NCBI RefSeq assembly: GCF_007992095.1
Contig: NZ_BJZP01000001.1
Span: 186,001-250,000 of the forward strand
Direction: 5' to 3'
DNA: 64,000 bases
Source: Paenirhizobium naphthalenivorans
GTDB taxonomy: Bacteria > Pseudomonadota > Alphaproteobacteria > Rhizobiales > Rhizobiaceae
The notes below the pieces were generated by a model, which worked only from the letters and a program-made list of their open reading frames with translations, was not told the DNA's origin and did not search any database. Made by a program: the position numbers and the translations under genes. Positions 31,942 through 40,874 of the stretch are shown one piece after another; positions within the stretch are counted from its first letter, which is position 1; every line of letters begins with the position of its first letter.

Positions 31942-32181
31942 ATGTCGAATACCCCGCACGAAATCCACGACGAGTTTCCGGAATTTGCGGACAAGATTCA
32001 TGCGCTCAAAGTGAGCGACGAGCAGTTCGCGAAGCTGCTTGAAGACTACCGCGACGTGAACCGGACCATCCATCGTGCGGAGACGGAAGTCGAGCCGTTG
32101 GGCGATGTTGAGATGGAAAACATGCGCAAGCAGCGCATGGTTCTGAAGGATGAAATCTACGGGATGCTGACCAAGGCCTGA
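31942..32181 (+). CDS. YdcH family (DUF465) protein
   Basis: A 79-residue, highly charged, mostly helical protein with the DUF465 pattern (PEFADKIHALKVSDEQFAKLLEDYRDVNRTIHRAE, then MRKQRMVLKDEIYGML). Function is unknown; members form small antiparallel helical pairs. GGAG before ATG 31942. It has its own FNR/FixK-type box upstream and sits between the SGNH gene and lpdA, which makes the pdh-lpd spacing unusual. Confidence 0.85.
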   Translation: MSNTPHEIHDEFPEFADKIHALKVSDEQFAKLLEDYRDVNRTIHRAETEVEPLGDVEMENMRKQRMVLKDEIYGMLTKA

Positions 32182-32250
32182 TACGGTCCGGCTTCATCCC
32201 TCGGAGGGGCTCCGCCGTACGGTGGGGCCCTGCCGTCAAAGAGGAGATGA

Positions 32251-33702
32251 ATGCCAGTGTCCAATGCCTATGACGTGCTCATTATCGGCTCCGGCCCCGG
32301 TGGCTATGTCGCCGCTATTCGTTCAGCCCAACTGGGCTTGAAGACCGCTATCGTCGAACGGGAGCATCTGGGCGGCATTTGCCTTAACTGGGGCTGCATC
32401 CCGACCAAGGCGCTGTTGCGCTCCGCCGAAATCCTCGACCTCTCCAATCACGCCAAATCCTACGGCTTGACGCTCAACGGTACGATGACCGCTGACGTCA
32501 AGGACGTGGTGGCCCGTTCGCGCGGCGTGTCGGCCCGTCTGAATGGCGGCGTCGGTTTTCTGATGAAGAAGAACAAGATCGACGTGATCTGGGGTGAGGC
32601 TAAGCTCACCAAGGCGAACGAGATTGTCGTCGGCAAGCCATCCAAGCCGGCTGTGCAGCCGCAGAACCCGGTTCCCAAGGGCGTGCTGGGCGAGGGTACC
32701 TACACCGCCAAGCACATCATCGTCGCCACCGGCGCACGTCCGCGCGCGCTACCGGGTATCGAGCCGGATGGTAAACTGATCTGGACCTATTTCGAGGCGA
32801 TGAAACCCGATTTCATGCCGAAGTCGCTGGTGGTTATGGGGTCCGGCGCGATCGGCATCGAATTTGCCTCTTTCTACCGCTCGATGGGCGTTGATGTCAC
32901 CGTCGTCGAACTGATGCCGCAGATCATGCCGGTCGAGGACGCCGAGATTTCGGCGATCGCTCGCAAGGCGTTGGAAAAGCGCGGCCTGAAGATCGTCACC
33001 GAGGCGAAGGTCTCCAAGGTCGAGAAGGGCACAGATTCGATCACCGCGCATGTCGAGACCAAGGATGGCAAGGTCCAGACGATCACGGCCGACAGGCTGA
33101 TCTCGGCCGTTGGCGTACAAGGCAATATCGAAAATCTCGGTCTCGAGGCTCTTGGCGTCAAGACCGATCGCGGTTGCATTGTCATCGACGGCTACGGCAA
33201 GACCAATATAGCGGGCCTCTACGCCATTGGTGATGTCGCCGGCCCGCCGATGCTCGCTCACAAGGCCGAGCACGAGGGCGTGGTCTGCGTCGAGAAGATC
33301 GCAGGCCTGCCGAATGTCCACGCCACCGACAAGAGCAAGGTTCCCGGCTGCACCTATTGCAATCCGCAGGTCGCCTCCGTCGGCATGACTGAAGCCAAGG
33401 CCAAGGCTGAGGGCCGTGACATCCGCGTCGGCCGTTTCAACTTCAACGCCAATGGCAAGGCAATCGCGCTCGGCGAGGACAATGGCCTCGTGAAGACGAT
33501 CTTCGACAGGAAGACCGGCGAATTGCTCGGAGCCCACATGGTCGGCGCCGAGGTAACCGAACTGATCCAGGGCTTCGTGGTGGCTATGAACCTCGAGACG
33601 ACCGAGGAAGAGTTGATGCATACGATCTTCCCACATCCGACACTGTCTGAAATGATGAAGGAAAGCGTGCTCGACGCCTATGGGCGCGTGCTCAACGCCT
33701 AA
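32251..33702 (+). CDS. lpdA: Dihydrolipoamide dehydrogenase (E3)
   Basis: Reoxidises lipoate on PdhC and passes electrons to NAD+. 483 residues. FAD-binding VLIIGSGPGGYVAAIRSAQLG, redox disulfide GGICLNWGCIPTKA (Cys-x4-Cys), second dinucleotide fold MGSGAIGIEFASFYRSMG, the YAIGDVAGPPMLAHKAEHEG segment and the C-terminal catalytic pair HPTLSE are all present. An insertion around residues 128-145 (PSKPAVQPQNPVPKGVLGEG) is typical of the PDH-associated E3 of alphaproteobacteria. GAGGAG precedes ATG 32251. Confidence 0.98.
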   Translation: MPVSNAYDVLIIGSGPGGYVAAIRSAQLGLKTAIVEREHLGGICLNWGCIPTKALLRSAEILDLSNHAKSYGLTLNGTMTADVKDVVARSRGVSARLNGGVGFLMKKNKIDVIWGEAKLTKANEIVVGKPSKPAVQPQNPVPKGVLGEGTYTAKHIIVATGARPRALPGIEPDGKLIWTYFEAMKPDFMPKSLVVMGSGAIGIEFASFYRSMGVDVTVVELMPQIMPVEDAEISAIARKALEKRGLKIVTEAKVSKVEKGTDSITAHVETKDGKVQTITADRLISAVGVQGNIENLGLEALGVKTDRGCIVIDGYGKTNIAGLYAIGDVAGPPMLAHKAEHEGVVCVEKIAGLPNVHATDKSKVPGCTYCNPQVASVGMTEAKAKAEGRDIRVGRFNFNANGKAIALGEDNGLVKTIFDRKTGELLGAHMVGAEVTELIQGFVVAMNLETTEEELMHTIFPHPTLSEMMKESVLDAYGRVLNA

Positions 33703-33721
33703 GGGCAAGTTGTGGGGCTGT

Positions 33722-33750
33722 GTCCCGCCACCTATGTAGGGGCGGGACTT
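33722..33750 (+). terminator. Hairpin after lpdA
   Basis: GTCCCGCC (33722-33729) and GGCGGGAC (33741-33748), perfect 8-bp arms with an 11-base loop, then only two T. It may reduce read-through from lpdA, or form a leader structure close to the next ribosome binding site. Confidence 0.5.
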
Positions 33751-33767
33751 CAACGAAGGAGTTGGTA

Positions 33768-34022
33768 ATGACGACATTTCAGATCGGCTGGTTCCTGACG
33801 ATCATCGTCGGCGGCCTTGCCGGATGGCTTGCGGGCAAATTTATGGGCGTTCGCTTCGGGTTGCTGATGAACATCCTCATCGGCGTTGTCGGCGCCGTTG
33901 TCGCGTCCGCCATTTTCCGGCGTTTCGGCGTCGGGGTGGAGGGGGACTGGCTGGGCTATCTGGTCACCAGCTTTGTCGGCGCGAGCATTTTGCTGTTCGT
34001 GGTGAAACTGGTGAGGCGCTGA
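33768..34022 (+). CDS. GlsB/YeaQ/YmgE-family small membrane protein
   Basis: An 84-residue protein with three hydrophobic segments and Gly-rich turns (GWFLTIIVGGLAGWLAGKFMG, ILIGVVGAVVASAIF, YLVTSFVGASILLFVVKLVRR), the pattern of transglycosylase-associated/YeaQ proteins. It sits in the inner membrane; family members are often stress-induced, but the biochemical role is not known. AAGGAG lies 9 bases before ATG 33768, which is why this start was preferred to the longer frame. Confidence 0.85.
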   Translation: MTTFQIGWFLTIIVGGLAGWLAGKFMGVRFGLLMNILIGVVGAVVASAIFRRFGVGVEGDWLGYLVTSFVGASILLFVVKLVRR

Positions 34023-34063
34023 GGGCAAGGACAGCCGGCGCGGTTCTTTGGAGGAGGCAGGTC

Positions 34064-34486
34064 ATGGTCGCAGGCATTGGCAGAAAAATCGTTTGTCTCG
34101 TTGCTGCAATGACGGCATTCGCACCAGGTGCGGTCTTGGCGGATTCCTGTTGGGACCATAATGGGTCGTTGATGCGGCTCACCGCCGCCGGCAACCAGCG
34201 CGCTTTCTATTACGAATATCCCAAGCAGGGTATGCGTGGTGCTGGGGTGCGGCAGGGGACGCTTCTGTTCAATGGCTCCAACGTCAATGGCTGGTATTCC
34301 GGTACGGCGCGGGTCTTTTCGAAATTCTGCCCGGGTTCTCCACTTGAGTATCATGTCGAGGGACCGGTCGATCGTAATCAGACGCGGGTGACGCTCCGCG
34401 GTACCCGCGAGGTGATGGAGCGCTGCCAGGCGACCGGACGTCGCACCACAGACACGCTGGTTTTCACCTACAGCCATCAATGCTAA
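34064..34486 (+). CDS. Secreted protein of unknown function
   Basis: A 140-residue product. Residues 1-25 are a signal peptide (RKIVCLVAAMTAFAPGAVLA, cleavage before DSC). The mature part has four cysteines (DSC, KFC, ERC, SHQC at the end), compatible with two periplasmic disulfides, and a beta-rich pattern (YSGTARVFSKFCPGSPLEYHVEGPV). I do not recognise a characterised family. GGAGGAGG upstream supports ATG 34064. It lies between the YeaQ-like gene and lipA, 41 bp before the lipA start. Confidence 0.7.
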   Translation: MVAGIGRKIVCLVAAMTAFAPGAVLADSCWDHNGSLMRLTAAGNQRAFYYEYPKQGMRGAGVRQGTLLFNGSNVNGWYSGTARVFSKFCPGSPLEYHVEGPVDRNQTRVTLRGTREVMERCQATGRRTTDTLVFTYSHQC

Positions 34487-34527
34487 GAGCGCCGGGCAAG
34501 AGCCCAGCAGGCGCGGAGTAACGACAC

Positions 34528-35493
34528 GTGGTTACCATTCTCGACAAGATCAACGACCCCCAGGCGCGCGTGCGCCATCCGGAAAAGGCCCACCGGCCGG
34601 ACACCGAGGTGATGCGCAAGCCCGAGTGGATTCGCGTGAAGGCGCCGACCTCCAAAGGGTATGCGGAAACTCGAGAGCTGGTACGCAGCCACAAGCTGGT
34701 GACGGTTTGCGAGGAGGCGGGCTGCCCGAACATTGGCGAGTGCTGGGACAAGAAGCACGCGACTTTCATGATTATGGGCGAGATCTGTACCCGCGCCTGC
34801 GCCTTCTGCAACGTCGCGACCGGCAAGCCGAACGCGCTGGATCAGGATGAGCCGGAGAATGTCGCCAAGGCCGTCAAGCAGATGGGCCTGCAGCATGTCG
34901 TCATCACCTCGGTCGACCGCGATGACCTGGAGGATGGCGGCGCCGAGCATTTCGAGAAGGTGATCTGGGCTATCCGCGCGGCATCGCCGGAGACGACGAT
35001 CGAAATTCTGACGCCTGACTTCCTGAAAAAGCCGGGCGCGCTTGAGCGTGTCGTGGCCGCTAAGCCGGACGTCTTCAACCACAATATGGAAACCGTGCCG
35101 GGCAATTATCTGACGGTGCGTCCGGGCGCCCGGTATTTCCACTCGGTCCGCCTCTTGCAGCGGGTCAAGGAACTCGACCCGACGATGTTCACCAAGTCCG
35201 GCATTATGGTCGGCCTCGGCGAAGAGCGGAACGAGGTTCTGCAGTTGATGGACGATCTGCGTACCGCCGACGTCGATTTCCTGACCATCGGCCAGTATCT
35301 GCAGCCGACTCGCAAGCATCACCAGGTGATGAGCTTCGTCACACCGGATGAGTTCAAGTCTTACGAGACAGTCGCCTATGCCAAGGGGTTCCTGATGGTG
35401 TCGTCGAGCCCGCTGACGCGCTCGTCGCATCATGCGGGTGACGATTTCGCCCGGCTCAAGGCCAATCGTGAGAAGCTCTGGTCCTCCCGATAG
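34528..35493 (+). CDS. lipA: Lipoyl synthase
   Basis: Radical-SAM enzyme inserting sulfur into octanoyl groups to make lipoate, needed by PdhB and PdhC encoded just upstream. 321 residues. It has the auxiliary cluster motif [12 protein letters not shown], the radical-SAM motif CTRACAFC, and the C-terminal [15 protein letters not shown] with the conserved Ser. The start is GTG 34528, preceded by GCGGAG; no suitable ATG lies in frame near it. The lipB partner is not in the window. Confidence 0.98.
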   Translation: MVTILDKINDPQARVRHPEKAHRPDTEVMRKPEWIRVKAPTSKGYAETRELVRSHKLVTVCEEAGCPNIGECWDKKHATFMIMGEICTRACAFCNVATGKPNALDQDEPENVAKAVKQMGLQHVVITSVDRDDLEDGGAEHFEKVIWAIRAASPETTIEILTPDFLKKPGALERVVAAKPDVFNHNMETVPGNYLTVRPGARYFHSVRLLQRVKELDPTMFTKSGIMVGLGEERNEVLQLMDDLRTADVDFLTIGQYLQPTRKHHQVMSFVTPDEFKSYETVAYAKGFLMVSSSPLTRSSHHAGDDFARLKANREKLWSSR

Positions 35494-35684
35494 CCCGCAG
35501 GCTTGGCGAATGGCGCTAGCTGCTCCCTGTCGATGATCCTCGCCTTGGCGAGCCTGTACCGTCCGCCTGCTGCTGAAGCTGGCGTGACATTCTTCGCATT
35601 GCGCCGGGACGGTCAAGTGACTGTCATGCGGACTTGTTACAGCATCCGCGAAAGCTGATGCGACACATGTTTCGTGAGGTCTGA

Positions 35685-36254
35685 ATGGTATCCCGTCCGG
35701 TTGATTTGGCCGAAGGGGCGCGCTTGGTGCCGAATGCCGAGCGCATTCTGGTGATCGGCTGCTCGGGCAGCGGCAAGAGCACTCTGGCCCGGGCGCTGGC
35801 CGAACGTTTTCAGCTGCATTACATTTCAATGGACAGGGATGTGTTCTGGTTGCCCGGCTGGCAACAGCGGCCCCGCGAGGGCGCCAACCGGAGGATTGCC
35901 GAACTCGTCGCATTAGCCCGATGGGTGACGGACGGAACGAGCCCGAGAACTCTGCCGGAACGCCTGGCACGCGCGGACCTCGTAATCTGGCTGCGTCCGC
36001 CTCGCCGCGTATCGCTCTGCGGCGTCGTTACTCGCTGGTTCCGCTATGCCGGTCGCACGCGCCCGGAAATGGCTGAGGGCTGTCCGGAACGGGTGGATCT
36101 GGAGTTCCTGCGTTATATTTGGCAATTCGAACGCAACGAGACGCCGAAGATTATCGAAAAGCTGGCGGCGGAGAGGCGTGAAATTCCGCTTCTGGTGTTG
36201 AAATCGCATGGCGACAGTCGCGGACTACTTGCCAATCTCGACCGGCGACATTAG
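35685..36254 (+). CDS. P-loop kinase-like (FlaR/adenylate kinase-like) protein
   Basis: A 189-residue nucleotide-binding protein. Walker A GCSGSGKST (about 25-33), followed by a kinase-like lid and substrate region (YISMDRDVFWLPGW, then WVTDGTSPRTLPERLARADLVIWLRPPR). This resembles the so-called DNA topology modulation protein FlaR group, which are adenylate kinase relatives of unknown substrate. It lies between lipA and the RatA-like gene, with 9 bp to the latter, so these two are probably co-transcribed. Confidence 0.75.
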   Translation: MVSRPVDLAEGARLVPNAERILVIGCSGSGKSTLARALAERFQLHYISMDRDVFWLPGWQQRPREGANRRIAELVALARWVTDGTSPRTLPERLARADLVIWLRPPRRVSLCGVVTRWFRYAGRTRPEMAEGCPERVDLEFLRYIWQFERNETPKIIEKLAAERREIPLLVLKSHGDSRGLLANLDRRH

Positions 36255-36263
36255 CTCTCGGAA

Positions 36264-36713
36264 ATGCCGCAGTTTGAAACCCGCCGTATCGTCAGACATT
36301 CGCCCGAGCGGATGTACGCTCTCGTTGCTGACGTGGAGCACTATCCCGAGTTCCTGCCGCTCTGCGAGGCGCTGAACATCCGTTCGCGGCGCGAGCGTGA
36401 CGGCAAGGAGCTGCTGGTGGCGGACATGACAGTCGGCTACAAGGCGATACGTGAGACCTTCAGCACCCAGGTGCTGCTCAACCCCGCCGAACTGGCCATC
36501 GATGTTAAGTACATCGAGGGGCCGTTCCGTTATCTCGACAATCGCTGGCGTTTCGAGATGAACCGTGACGGCGGTTGTTCGGTGCATTTCTTCATCGACT
36601 ACGAGTTCAAGAACCGCATTCTCGGTGCGTTGATGGGGTCGATGTTCGACCGCGCCTTCCGCATGTTCGCTGAAGCCTTTGAGGCGCGCGCCGACGAGAT
36701 CTACGTGGATTAA
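36264..36713 (+). CDS. RatA/Coq10-type START-domain protein
   Basis: A 149-residue START-like lipid-binding fold (polyketide cyclase/Coq10 group). Marks: RHSPERMYALVADVEHYPEFLPLCEAL, ADMTVGYKAIRETFST, NRWRFEM and the C-terminal helix MGSMFDRAFRMFAEAFEARADEIY. Alphaproteobacterial members are related to mitochondrial Coq10, which handles ubiquinone, and to E. coli RatA, which was described as a ribosome-subunit-association toxin; the ubiquinone role is more likely here. It converges with the GH8 gene, with only six bases between. Confidence 0.88.
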   Translation: MPQFETRRIVRHSPERMYALVADVEHYPEFLPLCEALNIRSRRERDGKELLVADMTVGYKAIRETFSTQVLLNPAELAIDVKYIEGPFRYLDNRWRFEMNRDGGCSVHFFIDYEFKNRILGALMGSMFDRAFRMFAEAFEARADEIYVD

Positions 36714-36719
36714 CGGCGT

Positions 36720-37991
36720 TCAGGGCTTCGCCCAGTGACCGGTGACGGTGATCATCGCCATCAGTTTCAACGTGTTGCCGAAATAGTCTTCCGCTGTCGC
36801 CGGCCTGCTGTCCATGGCCGCCCACAGGGCGTCGAGCCAGTCCTCATTGTCTTTGTCAATCATGGCCGATACCGCGAGCATCGAGACGAAAGCCATCCCG
36901 CCGTGACCTGCGTCGGGGGCGGGCTTTCCGTCCAGGCGATAGGTGTCGGCGAAACGTTCCGGCTTGCCTTTCGTCGTCTGCCTTGCCCAGGCGTTCAGCG
37001 GCCGCAGTGCTTTGCGGGCCCGTTCGTCGCCGGTTAGCAGGAAATCGAGGCCGACGCGCCAGGGGTAGCGGGCAGCGTTCCAGGAAAATCCGCCATCGTA
37101 ATCACCTTCGAGAAAGCCTGCCGGCGCAGGCTTGGGGTGCTCCGGAAGACCGACGATGAAATCGGGCATGAGGCCGGTGCGGCGGGAATACTTGTGGCCG
37201 ACAGTGTCGATAATGCCATAGATCGTGTCGCGCAAATCGAGCCAGCGCTTGTCTGCCGTGCGCTCGGCGAAAGCGGCGAAGTGCGACTGCATGAAGTCCG
37301 ACGAGCGGGTCGTTGCGGCATAGGTTGTTTCATCTGCCGCCTTGGCCCAATCGCCGATCAGCAGAATATCGCCAGGCTGTCGGACCTCATGGGCTAGGAT
37401 GGCGGCAATCACGCGCCGAGCCTCGGCGCCGTAATCGTATGCTCCACCATTTCCCCAACGGCTCTCGGCCAAAAGCAGCGCATAGGCAATATCGAGATCG
37501 CCATCGGTCGCGCTGTTCGATCCCCCGACGTCCTTACCGGCGTTCGAGCAATCCTCAACCTGGTTCCAGGCCATCAGGCCTGGGTCGGAGTTTGCCGGGT
37601 GGTCGTGGAAGTAGAGCACCATGCCGTCGAACAGGCGTTGGGCGTCAGGATCGAAATCCGCCATCATGACGGTTGCGAGCATGCCGTAGCCATGCGCCTC
37701 GGAGACCGTGATGGTCGTCTTGGCCGAGCCTCCGTAGGTGGGTTTCCCATCACCGTCAGTCCGCACCAGCACGCGGCCTTCGCCGCAGCCCTCACGAAGA
37801 TAGATCGATTTCCACTGGCCATAGAACGCAGCAAGAGCCCGATCAAGCGCGGGCTGGTCAGGGGTCGGAGCGATGGATCCGGGCGCATAGGGGGACGGTG
37901 CGGCCGAAGCTGCGGAGGCTGCCAGGCAAAGCGCGACGGCGGCCTTTAGCAATGTCCACGAGGTTGACGCCATCCAGCCTGTCCCGTTCAT
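36720..37991 (-). CDS. Secreted glycoside hydrolase family 8 protein (endoglucanase-like)
   Basis: A 423-residue protein with a signal peptide (residues 1-30, ending ASA-AP). GH8 marks: general acid Glu98 in ITVSEAHGYGM, and the family signature ATDGDLDIAYALLLAESRW (161-179) with Asp163 and Asp165; further on GFSWNAARYPWRVGLD. Expected to cleave beta-1,4-glucan, like the BcsZ/CelC enzymes of cellulose-making bacteria, although no cellulose synthase gene is in the window. The start follows the cinA stop by one base (TGA-G-ATG), so it is translationally coupled to cinA. ATG 37973 is an alternative start. Confidence 0.85.
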   Translation of the reverse strand: MNGTGWMASTSWTLLKAAVALCLAASAASAAPSPYAPGSIAPTPDQPALDRALAAFYGQWKSIYLREGCGEGRVLVRTDGDGKPTYGGSAKTTITVSEAHGYGMLATVMMADFDPDAQRLFDGMVLYFHDHPANSDPGLMAWNQVEDCSNAGKDVGGSNSATDGDLDIAYALLLAESRWGNGGAYDYGAEARRVIAAILAHEVRQPGDILLIGDWAKAADETTYAATTRSSDFMQSHFAAFAERTADKRWLDLRDTIYGIIDTVGHKYSRRTGLMPDFIVGLPEHPKPAPAGFLEGDYDGGFSWNAARYPWRVGLDFLLTGDERARKALRPLNAWARQTTKGKPERFADTYRLDGKPAPDAGHGGMAFVSMLAVSAMIDKDNEDWLDALWAAMDSRPATAEDYFGNTLKLMAMITVTGHWAKP

Positions 37992-37992
37992 C

Positions 37993-38490
37993 TCACCTTG
38001 CCAGCTCGCCGAGCATCTCGAGCGCAGTTCTGACGGTCGCCAAGCGAATTCCCGATCGCCCCAGGTCACCATAGCACATCTCGCGATGAAGCACGGTGCC
38101 GTCGTGTCTTCTTGCGGCCACGTGCACGAGGCCGACAGGCTTTTCGTCACTGCCGCCGCCGGGACCGGCAATACCCGTGACTGCGACTGCGACATCGCAT
38201 CTTGACCGTTGCAGAGCGCCGTTGACCATCTCAATGGCTGTAGGACGCGACACCGCGCCATGGTGCGCCAGGGTTTCGGCCGAGACACCGAGAAGGTCGA
38301 TCTTTGCCTGGTTGGAATAGGTGATGAAGCCACGATCGACGACGGCGGATGAGCCGGCAATCTCGGTGAGAGCGCCGATGATCAGTCCGCCGGTACAGGA
38401 TTCTGCTGTGGCGACCGTCAGTTTGCGGGCGGTGAATCCGGCGATGACACCGGCCGCGGCCACTTCAATATCGGCTGGATAGAGGCTCAT
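37993..38490 (-). CDS. CinA C-terminal domain protein (nicotinamide-nucleotide amidohydrolase type)
   Basis: A 165-residue stand-alone CinA/PncC domain: residues about 25-60 [23 protein letters not shown], then [15 protein letters not shown], and [23 protein letters not shown]. Such proteins deamidate nicotinamide mononucleotide back to nicotinate mononucleotide in NAD recycling. The N-terminal COG1058 half of full CinA is absent, as in many proteobacteria. Its ATG overlaps the ispDF stop (ATGA), and the GH8 gene follows by one base. Confidence 0.93.
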   Translation of the reverse strand: MSLYPADIEVAAAGVIAGFTARKLTVATAESCTGGLIIGALTEIAGSSAVVDRGFITYSNQAKIDLLGVSAETLAHHGAVSRPTAIEMVNGALQRSRCDVAVAVTGIAGPGGGSDEKPVGLVHVAARRHDGTVLHREMCYGDLGRSGIRLATVRTALEMLGELAR

Positions 38491-39719
38491 TGCCCCGCTC
38501 CGCGAAAAACAACGGTCGCGGTGGCGATCGCGGCAATGCCTTCGCGCCGTCCAACAAAGCCGATGGTCTCGTTGGTGGTCGCCTTCACCGAGCAGCGGTC
38601 GAGCGAGATCTCGAGAATTTCGGACAGCTTCTCGCGCATGGCCTGGCGATGCGGGCCGATCTTTGGCGCTTCAGCGATCAGCGAAATGTCGGCATTCATG
38701 ATCGTACCGCCGGCGTCGCGCACGATCCGGGCCGCATGCTCGAGAAAGATCCGGGACGGCGCACCCTTCCATTGCTGGTCCGATGGTGGAAAATGATCGC
38801 CGATGTCGCCTGCGCCGCAGGTGGCAAGCAGAGCGTCGGTCAGGGCATGCAACGCCACATCGGCATCGGAGTGGCCCTTCAGTCGTTGATCGTGCGGGAT
38901 GAATATGCCGCACAGTGTTACGCCATCGCCGGATTCGAGTTGGTGGACGTCATAACCGTTGCCGGTCCGGACGTCGGGCAGGGCTTGGCTGTTGAGCTTG
39001 GCATCGGCCATGGCAATATCCCTCTGCACGGTCAGTTTCACATTGTCAGGCGCCCCTTCGACCAGTTTTACCGGCAGGCCCGCCCATTCGGCAATTGAGG
39101 CATCGTCGGTGAAGTCGGTCCGACCGGAGGCTTCCGCCGCCTCATGTGCCTTGAGTATTGCGGCAAAGGCGAAGGTCTGCGGCGTCTGGGCGGCGAACAG
39201 GTCATCGCGAGGCACTGTTTCGGCTACCAGCCCGGCTGGATCGCCGCGCTTCAGCGTATCGGTGACGGGCGTCGCCGGAAGAACGCAGACATGTCCTTCC
39301 TTGATCTCTCTGGTGATGCGTTCCAGCAGCGCAGTGTCAAAGAACGGCCGCACTGCGTCGTGGATCATCACGTGGGTCACACCGCAGTCGGAAAGGGCGC
39401 GCAGACCTGCCAGGACGGATTGCTGCCGTGTTTTGCCGCCGATGGTAACGGAGATCCTGCCGCCGTCGATGAGACCGCCCCGCGCCGCATCGAAGAGTCC
39501 GGCATCGTCCGGATGAATGACGGTCACGATGCGCGCCGTTCCCGACCAAGCCAGGAATTTCTCCAGCGTGCGGGTGATGACTGGGATTCCACCGATCCGC
39601 CGATATTGCTTCGGCCCTTCGATGGATTGGCCCGCGCGTTCACCGCGCCCGGCGGCGACAACGATGATGCCGATGACTATATTGGTGCATTGCTGCATTG
39701 CAGTGTCCGGTCTTGACAT
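38487..39719 (-). CDS. ispDF: Bifunctional IspD/IspF
   Basis: Two steps of the MEP isoprenoid pathway in one 410-residue chain. Residues about 15-240 are the IspD cytidylyltransferase ([27 protein letters not shown]); residues about 252-408 are the IspF cyclodiphosphate synthase ([21 protein letters not shown] with zinc ligands Asp and His, [59 protein letters not shown]). The fusion is usual in alphaproteobacteria. ATG 39719 was taken as the start; ATG 39698 in frame is also possible. It is divergent from dusB. Confidence 0.97.
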   Translation of the reverse strand: MSRPDTAMQQCTNIVIGIIVVAAGRGERAGQSIEGPKQYRRIGGIPVITRTLEKFLAWSGTARIVTVIHPDDAGLFDAARGGLIDGGRISVTIGGKTRQQSVLAGLRALSDCGVTHVMIHDAVRPFFDTALLERITREIKEGHVCVLPATPVTDTLKRGDPAGLVAETVPRDDLFAAQTPQTFAFAAILKAHEAAEASGRTDFTDDASIAEWAGLPVKLVEGAPDNVKLTVQRDIAMADAKLNSQALPDVRTGNGYDVHQLESGDGVTLCGIFIPHDQRLKGHSDADVALHALTDALLATCGAGDIGDHFPPSDQQWKGAPSRIFLEHAARIVRDAGGTIMNADISLIAEAPKIGPHRQAMREKLSEILEISLDRCSVKATTNETIGFVGRREGIAAIATATVVFRGAGQ

Positions 39720-39791
39720 GGGGGTGCCGAGGGTGTGGTCTACCTATTGCTGGGGCGATATTCTACCATCTGTTTGAATTTAGTTACGGAC

Positions 39792-39834
39792 CCAAGGAAA
39801 GCCCTTGGCAAGGTGATTTTTAGTGGCTAAAAAT
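39792..39834. promoter_or_regulatory. Two adjacent inverted repeats between ispDF and dusB
   Basis: CCAAGG-AAAGC-CCTTGG (39792-39808) is followed seven bases later by ATTTTTAG-TGG-CTAAAAAT (39816-39834), a perfect 8-bp repeat with a 3-bp centre. Both lie in the divergent promoter region, 51-93 bp from the chosen dusB start. The first hairpin plus GATTTTT could also terminate; the second looks like a dimer-binding operator. Confidence 0.45.
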
Positions 39835-39884
39835 GAAGCAGATTGATTTGTTGCCCGAAAGATAGTCACTTGAGCTCAAGCTCC

Positions 39885-40874
39885 ATGCAAGCACCCTTCG
39901 ACATCGGCCCTGTGTCGATCCGCAATCGCGTGATCCTTGCTCCGATGTCAGGTGTCAGCGATCTGCCGTTCCGGCAGCTTGCGTGGCGCTTCGGCGCCGG
40001 CTTGGTCGTTACCGAAATGGTGGCCAGCAAGGAACTGGTCCATAATGCGGCTGAATCCTGGTCGCGGCTGAAAGGGGCGGGGCTGACGCCGCATATGGTG
40101 CAGTTGGCCGGCCGCGAGGCGCATTGGATGGCGGAGGCGGCGCGGATCGCCGAAGCCAACGGCGCCGACATCATCGACATAAACATGGGGTGTCCGGCGA
40201 AAAAGGTGATCGGCGGCTATTCCGGTTCGGCGCTGATGCGCGATCCTGATCATGCGCTGTCGCTGGTCGAGGCGACGGTCCGTGCCGTTAAGGTTCCGGT
40301 GACGCTTAAGATGCGGTTGGGCTGGGACGAGAATTCGATGAATGCTCCCGAGATCGCTGCGCGTGCCCAAGCGGTCGGTGTGCAGATGATTACTGTTCAT
40401 GGACGCACCCGGATGCAGTTCTATGAGGGGCAAGCCAATTGGGATGCGATCGCTGCTGTGCGCGATGTCGTCACGGTGCCGCTGGTGGCCAATGGCGATG
40501 TCGCAAGCCGCGAGGACGCCGAGGCCATCCGCCGTCGCTCCGGCGCCGACGCGGTGATGGTCGGGCGTGCCTGCCAGGGGCGTCCCTGGCATGCCGGTTG
40601 GATCGCGGGGCATGACGGACCCGGGCGCGGAGAGATTCCCGCTCTGGCAGTCGAGCACTATGAGGCGATGCTCGCACATTACGGCTCCGACGTTGCGGTT
40701 CGTCATGCGCGCAAGCATGTCGGCTGGTATCTCGATCGATTCGCCCCGGATGTGCCGGCGGCTGAGAAAGTGGAAATCATGACGTCCAGGGATCCGGCTT
40801 TCGTCGCGAAGGCCTTGGCGCGTTGCCTGGCGCAAGCGGCAATGGGCGCGGACCGGCGGCGGGAGGCTGCATGA
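39885..40874 (+). CDS. dusB: tRNA-dihydrouridine synthase B (DusB)
   Basis: Flavoenzyme reducing specific uridines of tRNA to dihydrouridine. 329 residues: [17 protein letters not shown] at the start of the TIM barrel, [10 protein letters not shown], the active-site [21 protein letters not shown] with the catalytic Cys, [27 protein letters not shown] and [12 protein letters not shown], then a helical C-terminal domain. ATG 39885 gives the family N-terminus. The stop overlaps the ntrB ATG (ATGA). DusB ahead of ntrBC is the classical rhizobial arrangement (formerly nifR3). Confidence 0.95.
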   Translation: MQAPFDIGPVSIRNRVILAPMSGVSDLPFRQLAWRFGAGLVVTEMVASKELVHNAAESWSRLKGAGLTPHMVQLAGREAHWMAEAARIAEANGADIIDINMGCPAKKVIGGYSGSALMRDPDHALSLVEATVRAVKVPVTLKMRLGWDENSMNAPEIAARAQAVGVQMITVHGRTRMQFYEGQANWDAIAAVRDVVTVPLVANGDVASREDAEAIRRRSGADAVMVGRACQGRPWHAGWIAGHDGPGRGEIPALAVEHYEAMLAHYGSDVAVRHARKHVGWYLDRFAPDVPAAEKVEIMTSRDPAFVAKALARCLAQAAMGADRRREAA

